Of a stretch of DNA of 64,000 nucleotides, positions 54,093-64,000 are shown piece after piece. The number at the start of each line of letters is the position of its first letter. Positions within the stretch are counted from its first letter, which is position 1. Location of the stretch: the NCBI GenBank assembly GCA_958295945.1, contig OY282386.1, forward strand, positions 2,914,001 to 2,978,000, given 5' to 3'. This DNA comes from Candidatus Poribacteria bacterium (GTDB lineage: Bacteria; Poribacteria; WGA-4E; WGA-3G). The notes beneath the pieces are model-generated. The model did no database searches. It had not been told where the DNA came from and worked only from the letters and a program-made list of their open reading frames with translations. Made by a program: the position numbers and the translations under genes.

Positions 54093-54377
54093 ATGTCAAT
54101 AGAACATATTATCCACCAAATTGATAAAGTAATCAGAGATACGAACACACCCAGACAAGAGAAAATTGAAAGCCTAAAACAGCTTGCAATTGCTTGTTGG
54201 CGGGAAGTTGCTCCAGAATTGGAAAATGCTGAAATTCTGCGCAATATTGATGCTGATAAATTAACTGCACGGTGGGCTAAGATAAATGACAAAATTAGCA
54301 ACTATGAAACTAAAGGTCAAATTTTATATGTTCTTGAATGGCCAGCTTCCGGTGGCAATTTCTATTGGATCAAATAA
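54093..54377 (+). CDS. hypothetical small protein
   Basis: This is a 94-residue, mostly helical soluble protein (IEHIIHQIDKVIRDTNTPRQ, LKQLAIACWREVAPELENAE), ending EWPASGGNFYWIK. The family is unknown. I chose the ATG at 54093, preceded by GGGAAAACTAAA; an ATG at 54069 overlapping the previous frame is the alternative. It may form a pair with the broken gene upstream. Confidence 0.5.
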   Translation: MSIEHIIHQIDKVIRDTNTPRQEKIESLKQLAIACWREVAPELENAEILRNIDADKLTARWAKINDKISNYETKGQILYVLEWPASGGNFYWIK

Positions 54378-54498
54378 TTAACTCTACATTTCATAGAGAC
54401 ACATCACTTGGCTTCCTCTTAGGAGGAATTCTTGTTTCTCAATCTTATATCTGAATGTAGAAAAAGCACGAGTTGAGTTTAGCGATTCTCTATCTGTG

Positions 54499-55695
54499 TC
54501 AATTAAGCAATACAAGGTTATCCCGATGTATAATTTCATCGTAATCGTGATAACCAAGAATTTTCTCTATGTCCTGCGTCTGTTTTCCGGCAAGTTTAGT
54601 AGTTTCTGTAGAATTATAGTTAATCAAACCACGGGCAATTTCTACACCATTTTCTGTGAAGCAAGAGACAGTATCACTGAAATTAAAATGTCCTTCAACA
54701 CGCTTAATGCCAGCAGGCAACAAACTCTTGCCACCTTGAATGAGTGCATCTCGTGCTCCGTTATCTACAACGATGTATCCTTTGGGAGGACGGGAATAGG
54801 CGATCCATCTTTTGCGACCAGAAATACGTGCATTCGGAAGGAAAAGCGTACCAAGCAGTTCCCCTTTTAGGAGACGCGTAACAACAAGCGGTTCACGTCC
54901 AAAAGCAATAACCAACATCTCCCCAGAAGAGGTAACTATTTCTGCGGCTCTCAACTTGGTTATCATACCACCTGTCCCACTTGCTGTGCCTGCTTTCCCC
55001 GCAGATTGCCATATCTCATCTGTGATCATATCAACCGTATGTATAAGTTCAACATCGGGATTATGTCGTGGGTCTGCTGTGAACAATCCTTGTTGATCAG
55101 AAAGTAGGATTAGCAAATCTGCTTGTGCAAGATTAGTAACATATGCTGAAAGCGTGTCGTTGTCACCAACTTTTATTTCGTCTACGGCAACACTGTCATT
55201 TTCGTTGATAATAGGAATCACATCAAGGTGGAGAAGTGCATGTAACGCATCATTCATGCGGGTATATCGTTTTCTGTCTGAGAAATCGTCTTGTGTCAGT
55301 AGTAACTGAGCAGGACATTGATCATAAAAGCGAAATCGTTCTTCATAAGCAGACATCAACCGAATTTGTCCAACTGCAGCAGCTGCTTGTAATACAGGCA
55401 GGGTTTGTTGATGAGAATTCACACCCAGATGAGGGAGTCCAGCAGCTATCGCTCCAGAGGTTACAAGTATGACCTCTACTCCATTTTGCTTGACAGTCGC
55501 TAAATCGTGAACTAATCCATCAAGTGCTGATTCGTTGATACGATAATTATCTGAAATCGTACTACTACCGACCTTTACAACGATACGCTTAACTTCAGAA
55601 AGACATTCACGACCATGTTTCAACTTGCCTTTGTCAATTTCTTTCACCTTTTTAGGAACTTTGTTTTGTAGGAATATTTCTTCGGTTTTATCCAT
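54499..55695 (-). CDS. proB: glutamate 5-kinase
   Basis: This 398-residue cytoplasmic enzyme phosphorylates glutamate in the first step of proline synthesis. The amino-acid kinase domain shows VVKVGSSTI, VTSGAIAAG, IPIINENDSVAV and GTASGTGGMITKLRAA. A C-terminal PUA domain (about 300-390, KGYIVVDNGARDALIQGGKSLL) is complete. The N-terminal 35 residues are charged and longer than usual. It begins 11 bases after obgE, an arrangement seen in many bacteria. No proA is present in the window. Confidence 0.95.
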   Translation of the reverse strand: MDKTEEIFLQNKVPKKVKEIDKGKLKHGRECLSEVKRIVVKVGSSTISDNYRINESALDGLVHDLATVKQNGVEVILVTSGAIAAGLPHLGVNSHQQTLPVLQAAAAVGQIRLMSAYEERFRFYDQCPAQLLLTQDDFSDRKRYTRMNDALHALLHLDVIPIINENDSVAVDEIKVGDNDTLSAYVTNLAQADLLILLSDQQGLFTADPRHNPDVELIHTVDMITDEIWQSAGKAGTASGTGGMITKLRAAEIVTSSGEMLVIAFGREPLVVTRLLKGELLGTLFLPNARISGRKRWIAYSRPPKGYIVVDNGARDALIQGGKSLLPAGIKRVEGHFNFSDTVSCFTENGVEIARGLINYNSTETTKLAGKQTQDIEKILGYHDYDEIIHRDNLVLLN

Positions 55696-55706
55696 TTTCT
55701 GTCACT

Positions 55707-57428
<1,722 letters not shown>

Positions 57429-57617
57429 TCAGTTGACCATTTCACCATGTGGAAATTCATATTTACATGACAGACATATAGAATAGTGTTCACGCATGAC
57501 AAATCCACAATGAGGACATACACGTTTTGCTCGCAGTTGAGTCACTATACGAGATATGATAATCACCCCAACGAGAAGGATAATAAGGAATGCCACCTCC
57601 CATATTCCTATATGCAT
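57429..57617 (-). CDS. small membrane-anchored zinc-ribbon protein
   Basis: This is a 62-residue protein. A single membrane helix (VAFLIILLVGVIIISRIV) is followed by a zinc-ribbon, CPHCGFVMREHYSICLSC, with two CxxC pairs. Proteins like this are found in many bacteria without a fixed role and may bind nucleic acid or a partner at the membrane. The ATG is plausible but has only a weak ribosome site. Confidence 0.65.
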   Translation of the reverse strand: MHIGIWEVAFLIILLVGVIIISRIVTQLRAKRVCPHCGFVMREHYSICLSCKYEFPHGEMVN

Positions 57618-57665
57618 CTCATTACCAAAGATAAGGACATTCCTACGCTAAGGAAACGCGAATAA

Positions 57666-58511
57666 CTATGTTTCATTAACCAGACCACGTAAGGTTGTCA
57701 AATTTTTACCATGCATAGTATTCATTTTTGGTGTTTCTATAATCAAGGGAATTTTGGCAAAACGATTATCATTTAGTATATATGTAAATGCAGTTGTTCC
57801 AATATTTCCTTCACCAATGTGTTCGTGTCTATCCACACGACTTTGATATTCCGACTTTGCGTCGTTTATATGGAATGCCTTTAATCGTTCCAATCCGATT
57901 ATTTCATCAAACTTCTCAAAAGTTGAATTACAATCAGATTCGGTCCGTAGATCATATCCCGCTGCAAATACATGGCAGGTATCCAAACATACTCCAAATC
58001 TATCAGAATGCTTTGACATACCAATCACATCACGTAAATGCTCAAAACGATACCCCAAGTTAGTTCCTTGTCCAGCGGTTGTTTCAAGTAAGATTTCAAC
58101 ATCAGGTGCATCTGAAGTTTCAAACAGCTGATCAAAACTATCACTCAACTGTTTTATTCCGAACGCTTCTCCTTCACCGAGATGTGCACCTAAATGGGTG
58201 ACGATATGTTGAACTCCAGTTAGCTGTGCAAGTTCCATCATTCTCTTAAACTGTAGACGTGATTTTTGTAGAACTTCTTTTTTAGGAGATGCAAGATTAC
58301 TAAGGTGGATATCGTGTACTATCACATCCTGAATTGGTGAATCTTTCCATGCATCAGAGAATTTCTCTATAACTTCCTCCGTTGGCGGTTTGGACTCCCA
58401 CCGGTTTGGATTTGCAAGAAAAATTTGGATCGCATCACATTGAAGTTTATCACCATTTTCAATTGAGTTGTGTATACCACCTGCTGTGGAAACATGTGCG
58501 CCGAGAACCAT
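57666..58511 (-). CDS. nfo: deoxyribonuclease IV (AP endonuclease)
   Basis: This 281-residue TIM-barrel enzyme cuts DNA at abasic sites for base-excision repair. The zinc ligands are spread through VLGAHVSTAGG, LVTHLGAHLGEG-like positions, LLETTAGQGTNLG, CLDTCHVFAAGYDL, HINDAKSEYQSRVDRHEHIGEGNIG and LIIETP. All three zinc-site clusters expected of the Nfo/EndoIV family are present. Length and motif order are normal, so it should be active. It stands alone between the zinc-ribbon gene and the alcohol dehydrogenase. Confidence 0.96.
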   Translation of the reverse strand: MVLGAHVSTAGGIHNSIENGDKLQCDAIQIFLANPNRWESKPPTEEVIEKFSDAWKDSPIQDVIVHDIHLSNLASPKKEVLQKSRLQFKRMMELAQLTGVQHIVTHLGAHLGEGEAFGIKQLSDSFDQLFETSDAPDVEILLETTAGQGTNLGYRFEHLRDVIGMSKHSDRFGVCLDTCHVFAAGYDLRTESDCNSTFEKFDEIIGLERLKAFHINDAKSEYQSRVDRHEHIGEGNIGTTAFTYILNDNRFAKIPLIIETPKMNTMHGKNLTTLRGLVNET

Positions 58512-58881
58512 ATCATCTTGGAAATTTTGAAAATTACTATTCCAAAATTTTCCATCTCCTAATTGTGTTTGTGTTAGTTAATGCTCTACTATTTAAACAA
58601 GTGAACACTGAGTTCTTGAACGTTTTTCTTTTATTTATCTTAAGATTAATTGCTGGAAGACCGCTAAATTAGACTATGTAAATTTCTTTTTCTGTGTCTA
58701 CACTTAAGACGTTAAAAATAGGTTAGGGGTTACAGCACCAGAACCAATTATCTGATTTAGGTTCGTTCGCGTAGAACGTGTTTAACCGATAATCATGCTG
58801 CCCAGAGTAACAGAAACGAAGGGAGTTCTGGTATATGGTGAGACATAGTGCTTTTTGTTATTAGTCCAAAATGTTGAAGTT
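58512..58881. other. intergenic stretch with a possible short coding remnant
   Basis: About 370 bases. On the minus strand a stop-free stretch near 58737-58858 reads QKALCLTIYQNSLRFCYSG and then DNWFWCCNP before a stop. It has no start signal and no recognisable family, so it may be a decayed gene end. No repeat or RNA gene was recognised. Confidence 0.25.
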
Positions 58882-59901
58882 TCATTGAGGAAACAACACC
58901 GTTTTGACACCGCGATGGGTAATAGCATTGTCAAATGCTTCCAAACCTTGAACCAAAGGATATTTATCAGTCAAGAGAGGTTCAAAGTTGATGGTTTTTT
59001 CAAGAATATATTGGCGGGATTCTTCCAGACTGGCACGTGAAAATGCCCACGATGCCATCAACTTGTGTCCGGTATAATGGAATTCCTCCAAATTAATATG
59101 GAGAGTTTCACCTTCGGGAGATAGACCAAAAAAGTTAATACATCCACCCTTACGGACAAGCTCAAATGCAACAGAAATCACAGAAGAGTTATTTGTTGTT
59201 GAAGAAACAACTGTATCAACCCCTCCATCTGTGATTTCAATCAGATTGTTGATATCTTCTTGTGTAATAGCAAAACAATCATCTGCTCCAACAGTTTCTG
59301 CGGCGAATCTGCGATGGGGTATTGGTTCAAACACATAAACAGATAAACCTTTACGTTTCAACAACTGGGTAAAAATCAGTCCAATAGGACCAGCACCCAG
59401 AATCGCAACAGTGTAATCGAAAAGAGTTTCATGCATTGCATTCAGACAGCAACCCAACGGCTCAAGAAATAGCAGTTCTTCTGGTGGTATAGTATCAGGT
59501 ACACGGATGAGTTTATCTGTATCTACACCGTGTTTCGGCATTCTAATGTATTCTGCATAACCACCATCAATATCGTGCCCGATTCCTACAATAGAATCAC
59601 AGTATTTGTCTCTGTCATTGATGCAGTTGTAACACTTTCCACAGGAAAGCATTGGATTTACCGTAACACGTTCGCCAATCTTTACATCTTGATGCCGACT
59701 TTCAACTACAATTCCTGCCAGTTCATGCCCCATTACAATAGGAGGTGAATAGTCCGATACATCTCCTCTTAATGCTGCAAGATCGGATGCACAGATGCCA
59801 CACAACTCCATCTGTATAAGAACATCACCAGAATTGAGTTTTGGGATTGGGATATCTTGTAGACGCAACTGTCTTGTTTTATCAAATACGATTGCTTGCA
59901 T
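58882..59901 (-). CDS. zinc-binding medium-chain alcohol/polyol dehydrogenase
   Basis: This is a 339-residue enzyme. The catalytic zinc motifs are CGICASD and GHELAG, and the structural zinc cluster is CGKCYNCINDRDKYC. The NAD fold is seen at VAILGAGPIGLIFTQLL. It resembles threonine and sorbitol dehydrogenases (MDR superfamily). The neighbouring Gfo/Idh/MocA gene, 78 bases upstream on the same strand, suggests a polyol or sugar route. The substrate is unknown. Confidence 0.9.
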   Translation of the reverse strand: MQAIVFDKTRQLRLQDIPIPKLNSGDVLIQMELCGICASDLAALRGDVSDYSPPIVMGHELAGIVVESRHQDVKIGERVTVNPMLSCGKCYNCINDRDKYCDSIVGIGHDIDGGYAEYIRMPKHGVDTDKLIRVPDTIPPEELLFLEPLGCCLNAMHETLFDYTVAILGAGPIGLIFTQLLKRKGLSVYVFEPIPHRRFAAETVGADDCFAITQEDINNLIEITDGGVDTVVSSTTNNSSVISVAFELVRKGGCINFFGLSPEGETLHINLEEFHYTGHKLMASWAFSRASLEESRQYILEKTINFEPLLTDKYPLVQGLEAFDNAITHRGVKTVLFPQ

Positions 59902-59926
59902 TCTTGATATAGGGTAGGTATAAATG

Positions 59927-59962
59927 GTAGTTTGAGCGAAGCGTAAACTCCGCTCAAACTAC
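59927..59962. terminator. stem-loop between two minus-strand genes
   Basis: Perfect 12-base arms, GTAGTTTGAGCG (59927-59938) and CGCTCAAACTAC (59951-59962), with a 12-base loop. It lies between the two dehydrogenase genes. No T-run follows, so it may instead be an mRNA-stabilising or repeat element. Confidence 0.5.
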
Positions 59963-59979
59963 AAAGGTTGCTTTATTTC

Positions 59980-61008
59980 TTATTCAAACTCATAAGGCAC
60001 TGTTTCAGACTGGTGTGTCTTCGCAGATTTTTCTGCCAAATCCATGACAGCAATAACGCGGCGAGCAGACTCAGGAGTAACAAGTAATGGTGTGCCATCG
60101 TTCAAGTGTGAAACGATATTTTCATAATATCTGGGCCCGGGTCTTCCGTGATGACCGACCTTCTGTTCCTTGGGATGTCCTTGAACTTCGGATAGTACGT
60201 GGTATTGTCCACCTTCAGAAACAATAGATCCGTGTGATCCCAGCATTTTCCATTTCGGTCCACCAACCTTCGCAATGTTAGACATCTGAATATTTGCTGA
60301 TGCGCCATCCGTTACAAATTCACCTTCACCAAATCGTATCACAGCTTGCACGTGATCTTCATTCGTAATGTCTTTCCAAACGAGATTAGGTTGGAAAAAT
60401 CCAGTGACGTTTATCATTGGACCATCTATAATGTTGAGTAACCAATCAAGGAAGTGTGCTCCCCAATCATAGAATTGTCCACCTGAAACTGCTTTCACAC
60501 TGCGCCACCAATTTGGATTTGGTCTACCGTAACCACCACTCCACATCTCTGCACAATAGACTTTTCCAATTACACCCGATTGAACAAGTTCGCGCAGAGT
60601 CCAAAAATCTGCATCCCATCTGCGGTTGTGGTGAACTGATAGCATTACATCGTTTTCTTTAGCCGCAGTTATCATTTCTGTGGCTTCAGCAATTGTGATG
60701 CACATCGGTTTTTCAACGACGACGTGTTTTCCAGCATTGTGTGCTGCGACAGTCGGTTCGCAGTGAAGACTGTGTGGAAGCACATTCGCAACGAGATCAA
60801 CATCCTCGTCTGCTACAAGGTCTTCAACTTTGTTATAGGTGCGGATATCAGGAAAATCCTGTTTCGCTGCTTTCGTTCGTTCTGGGTCAATGTCGCACAC
60901 TGCAACGCATGTGATGCCTTCTGTTCCCATCATTATATTTGCGTGTGCTTTCCCCATATTAAACGCAGCACCATATCCCAGAACAGCACCTTTAATAATA
61001 TCTGCCAT
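59980..61008 (-). CDS. Gfo/Idh/MocA family oxidoreductase
   Basis: This 342-residue protein has the Rossmann segment GAVLGYGAAFNMGKAHANIM, the EKP motif in VVEKPMCITIAEA, and catalytic-site SGGQFYDWGAHFLDWLLN. It belongs to the sugar/inositol-type NAD(P)-dependent family. The ATG at 61008 fits the alignment; a much earlier start would add 36 unaligned residues. It is followed by the alcohol dehydrogenase, and both may act in sugar-alcohol breakdown. Confidence 0.88.
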   Translation of the reverse strand: MADIIKGAVLGYGAAFNMGKAHANIMMGTEGITCVAVCDIDPERTKAAKQDFPDIRTYNKVEDLVADEDVDLVANVLPHSLHCEPTVAAHNAGKHVVVEKPMCITIAEATEMITAAKENDVMLSVHHNRRWDADFWTLRELVQSGVIGKVYCAEMWSGGYGRPNPNWWRSVKAVSGGQFYDWGAHFLDWLLNIIDGPMINVTGFFQPNLVWKDITNEDHVQAVIRFGEGEFVTDGASANIQMSNIAKVGGPKWKMLGSHGSIVSEGGQYHVLSEVQGHPKEQKVGHHGRPGPRYYENIVSHLNDGTPLLVTPESARRVIAVMDLAEKSAKTHQSETVPYEFE

Positions 61009-61196
61009 TAGAATCTCTTGGCTCCTTAAGTGTGTAGGGTTGTTAACCCCGGTTTCTTTAATGTATCGTGTAGTATAGCATGTATGTGAAAGCGAGTCAA
61101 AAATAAAAATGAACATTTGAAAACAGGTTCTGTTATGTAAATGATTTTGTTAGATGTTTTTGTTTTATATGTCTATTGTAACGTAATTTATTTAAC

Positions 61197-61225
61197 TTGA
61201 CATTTCCCCAAATTAATGTTAAATA
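61197..61225 (+). promoter_or_regulatory. possible promoter for the SIR2-ATPase gene
   Basis: TTGACA (61197-61202) is followed after 17 bases by TAAATA. The rest of the 61009-61346 gap is AT-rich without other signals. The start would lie about 115 bases before the TTG codon at 61347. Confidence 0.4.
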
Positions 61226-61346
61226 TTATAAGTTATAATGTGGTTGTAAAACACTTTCTTATACACTATACCAGAATGTCAGTATGCATTGTAAGATCGT
61301 ATTTTATTAATATCTGGAATTGTATAGAAACTGATAGGGTATCAAG

Positions 61347-64000
61347 TTGCAGTTTAATACAAAAAGCATCGGACACCTATGTTCTCTCTTTACAGATGGA
61401 CCAGATCCAATCTTCTTACTTGGTGCTGGTACTTCCTACAGTTCAGGTATTCCTCTTGCAGGTGAAATGGTTGAAAAAATAGCAAGATGGGGATACTGTA
61501 AGGAAAATAACCTTCCTATTGAAGATCCACGCATACGGCGCAGTGACTGGTATCCTTGGTTAGAAAAACAGAATTGGTATCGAAAGGATTTGGAATCAGC
61601 TGATAATTTTCCTTTTGCTGTAGAAAATGTACTTCAACCAAGCGAATCAAGAAGGCAATTCTTTGAGGACATTTTAGATACACAAGTGCCAGCGGGTGAA
61701 GGATATGAGAATATGGTGAAGTTTATGGAACAGAAACTTATTCATACTATTCTTACCACGAACTTTGATTCGGTATTGTTAAACTTGTGTAGAGCGAACC
61801 GTCGACTTCATCATATTGATGTTGTCCAAACACCATCTGATTTTTCCATTATATCAACAAGTTCTCAACGTCCGCAATTAATTTACTTACACGGTTCTGT
61901 TCAACATTACACTGACAAAAACACCCTTGCCGAAGTAAATGAAGAACTTAATCCAAATCTTGTTGCAAGATTGATCCCGCTTTTGAGAGATCATCCGTTG
62001 ATTATTATAGGATATCGCGGAGCAGAGCCTTCTATAATGAGACATCTTCTCATTGATAACGCTGCGGCTGCAGATGGTTACCGTCATGGGATTTATTGGT
62101 GCTCGCGAAATTATATAGAGGGCGATTCTGATAATTTTCCTTCGTTAGTTCAGGCACTCGCTGGTGAAATCCAAACAAACTTTCAAGTTGTTTCTATTGA
62201 TGGATTTGACGAAGTGATGTGTACTTTATGGCAGCATGTTCATCAGCAGGGCACGGATTATCAGCCGCAAATTCCTTCTGTGTCTGAAGAATTATCATTA
62301 CTTCCTTTTGATTTCCAGAAACTTACCGAAGCTGCCTTGGATGATTTTGATTGGCCGACAATGAGAGTTCGGGTGTTTCAGTACTGCGACAGGATAGATA
62401 TCCGGGTACCGCCAACTGTCAACGACGATTGGATTATTCGATTGCTGTGCGATTTAGATCTTGCCTCACCTACTGAAGAAGATAATATTTTTCCAACGGT
62501 AGGTGGTTACTTACTTTTTGCTGCGACTCCGCAACACTGTATCCAAACCGCTAAAGTCATCGTACGTATAAATGGGGATCCTGAGTGGATCCAAAGCGTT
62601 TTTGATATTTCTACCAATCAAGTAGAACAAAAAATCGAGGGTAATCTTTGGCATCAACTTGACGAGATTTATGTGCTGCTTTCTCACATTAACCGATCAT
62701 TCCTCCTAAAGGGTGGACAACACTCAAAATCTGTGTATCCCTATCCCCCAGATGCTTTGCGAGAAATAGTTGTTAACGCACTTGTACATCGGGACTATGA
62801 AAAGAATGAGCCAATCGTGGTTGAAATTGAGCAAAATTGTATCCGTGTCCGCAATCCAGGCGGGTTAGTTCAAGACGTTATAGAGCAGATGACGGCCACA
62901 CCTCATAGCGAGATAAGAGACACGTTTGAAACAAAAATCAAAGGCGGAGCACGGGGCATTCAAGGATATCGGAACCCTGTGGTGTCAGACTTGTTTTATG
63001 GAACAGCAGATATGGAAAGAGCCGGTTCCGGATTACCGGACGTTTGGCAGAAATGCAATGAAAACAAAAATGAAGTAAATTTTGGACCGAATGATGACAA
63101 TACTGCTTTTGAAATAACAATTTCGCGGCGCCCTGAAGCAGTAGATACAATTACTGGCACTGCCTCCAGCAGTAATCACTTCACCCGCTACGCGAGCAAT
63201 CTTCTTGAAGTAGTTAATCTACCAGATGTAGTTTGGCACGCTGGAACTACTGCACGAAGAGCAAAGGATATATGGGAAAGCACAGAAGCAGATTGGCTAC
63301 CTCCATTCATGGCTTATGCAGAAAGGCTTTTTACTTTCGAGAATCTTTTGACTTCTGCTAACCCACTTTACACTGCGATTGACACTAACGATATAGGAAA
63401 GATAACCATTGAAGAATTTATTAACACCTATGATGAGAAGACTTTTGTCTGGCTACTCAATACATGTTTTTTCAGACATCTTGAAGCACAAGGTCTATTG
63501 ATAGACAAAGATCGAAAACGTGCTTATTTTCCTAAAACGGATGAAAACTTTCGAAAAATCACCTACAAGGCGCGCGTTCGTCGAGCTACCCGAAAAGTGG
63601 TGAAAAAGGTAAATAATTACTGGGAGCACAAGTCTTTTTGGTTCCGGTTTGAACGCTATGGAAATGTCTGGACCCTACTCTTACTTCCAAGTTATGTTTT
63701 TACTACTGATGGAAAAGCATCGTACTTGCCTGGTGATTTGACCAATAAATATTCCACACGACTTCAGAGTCACGATTATAACAATGTGGTGCACAACGAT
63801 CTTGTATTTTGGGCGTGGGTGCTTTCAGGCGGAAAACATGGCACTTTTGCGCTAAACACAGGTGCCCCAGATATAAAATCAAATACGGTTTCAGGAAACA
63901 GAATCCATAAAGGCAACGGTCATCAAATCCTTATTAGAAATAACTTGTCAGCGGTTGTTGCTCCTGTGATGGACTTAGATGAAGCATGGGGAATTGGAGA
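61347..64000 (+). CDS. SIR2-like NADase fused to RecG-like GHKL ATPase, 3-prime incomplete
   Basis: The gene runs off the window after at least 884 codons. The N-terminal domain (about 20-250) has SIR2 motifs: LLGAGTSYSSGIP (26-30 is GAGTS), TTNFD at 137-141 with the catalytic-type Asn139, LHG with His182, and IIGYRGAEPS near 222. The next part (about 320-520) is the module normally linked to AlbA_2/Schlafen proteins: PTVGGYLLFA, then DALREIVVNALVHRDY (469-484) and a GHKL-type RNPGG near 503. A third region (about 600-884, VRRATRKVVKKV, FRFERYGNVWTLLLLPSYVF) is unassigned. The TTG start has AGGGT upstream, and a stop precedes it in frame. By analogy to SIR2 defence proteins, it probably depletes NAD when infection is sensed. 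Confidence 0.75.
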   Translation, partial: MQFNTKSIGHLCSLFTDGPDPIFLLGAGTSYSSGIPLAGEMVEKIARWGYCKENNLPIEDPRIRRSDWYPWLEKQNWYRKDLESADNFPFAVENVLQPSESRRQFFEDILDTQVPAGEGYENMVKFMEQKLIHTILTTNFDSVLLNLCRANRRLHHIDVVQTPSDFSIISTSSQRPQLIYLHGSVQHYTDKNTLAEVNEELNPNLVARLIPLLRDHPLIIIGYRGAEPSIMRHLLIDNAAAADGYRHGIYWCSRNYIEGDSDNFPSLVQALAGEIQTNFQVVSIDGFDEVMCTLWQHVHQQGTDYQPQIPSVSEELSLLPFDFQKLTEAALDDFDWPTMRVRVFQYCDRIDIRVPPTVNDDWIIRLLCDLDLASPTEEDNIFPTVGGYLLFAATPQHCIQTAKVIVRINGDPEWIQSVFDISTNQVEQKIEGNLWHQLDEIYVLLSHINRSFLLKGGQHSKSVYPYPPDALREIVVNALVHRDYEKNEPIVVEIEQNCIRVRNPGGLVQDVIEQMTATPHSEIRDTFETKIKGGARGIQGYRNPVVSDLFYGTADMERAGSGLPDVWQKCNENKNEVNFGPNDDNTAFEITISRRPEAVDTITGTASSSNHFTRYASNLLEVVNLPDVVWHAGTTARRAKDIWESTEADWLPPFMAYAERLFTFENLLTSANPLYTAIDTNDIGKITIEEFINTYDEKTFVWLLNTCFFRHLEAQGLLIDKDRKRAYFPKTDENFRKITYKARVRRATRKVVKKVNNYWEHKSFWFRFERYGNVWTLLLLPSYVFTTDGKASYLPGDLTNKYSTRLQSHDYNNVVHNDLVFWAWVLSGGKHGTFALNTGAPDIKSNTVSGNRIHKGNGHQILIRNNLSAVVAPVMDLDEAWGIG

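Noticed and set aside
61216-61482. An 88-codon plus-strand frame at the start of the SIR2 gene.
   Set aside because: It is in a different frame from the long SIR2-ATPase gene, which has conserved motifs throughout.

Overview
The window looks like an AT-rich, Gram-negative bacterial chromosome. It carries lipoprotein signal peptides, two outer-membrane barrel proteins (a Wzi-like one at 4716-6359 and another at 43282-44502), and secreted FG-GAP/UnbV proteins. One of these ends in a C-terminal sorting-type domain with YPNPFNPETWIPY. That domain, the many Gfo/Idh/MocA, creatininase and HpaI-type catabolic genes, and the dense small palindromic repeats resemble Candidatus Poribacteria and related uncultured marine or sponge-associated lineages. 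The assignment is by family resemblance only; there is no rRNA or marker-gene comparison behind it.

Layout. 1-1000: a hypothetical gene pair, the second broken at an A8 run, then a terminator. 1220-7054 (+): a secreted amidotransferase-like protein, glutamine-dependent NAD synthase, a Wzi-like protein and a lytic transglycosylase. 7314-11572 (-): a branched-chain-type binding lipoprotein, a nucleoside-type ABC ATPase and an iron alcohol dehydrogenase. 11671-15840: a repeat-rich accessory patch with two anchored acidic proteins, a broken methyltransferase, and two copies of the purH 3-prime end flanking about 2.8 kb. 15778-22369 (-): purH, a CysE-like acetyltransferase, a class V aminotransferase, an oxidoreductase, a UlaG-like hydrolase and an orphan antitoxin-like gene. 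22431-32949 (-): secreted FG-GAP proteins, two tandem paralogues, a large TPR protein, an M20 amidohydrolase and a VWA protein. 32994-37098 (-): mazE with a nonsense-broken mazF, a TGS GTPase and three tandem 201-residue PD-(D/E)XK-like paralogues. 37208-44502: an unknown protein, an HpaI aldolase, a creatininase, a DNA methyltransferase with a probable restriction-enzyme remnant, a type III-like glutamine synthetase and an outer-membrane protein.

44645-49702 (-) is a thiamine operon: promoter, TPP riboswitch and attenuator, thiX-like permease, thiY-like binding protein, thiO, thiS and thiG. A nucleotidyltransferase/HEPN toxin-antitoxin pair sits between thiS and thiG. 49725-54377 holds a TAXI-TRAP binding protein, an IS3 remnant joined to a dispersed repeat, a CsgG/FlgT-like lipoprotein-type gene, xylF and decaying small genes. 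54499-61008 (-) holds proB, obgE, a zinc-ribbon membrane protein, nfo, an alcohol dehydrogenase and an oxidoreductase. 61347-64000 (+) is the strongest novelty: a truncated-by-window gene joining a SIR2-type NADase domain to a RecG-like GHKL ATPase module and an unassigned C-terminal region. It is a good candidate for an undescribed defence protein. No tRNA, rRNA or CRISPR array was recognised.
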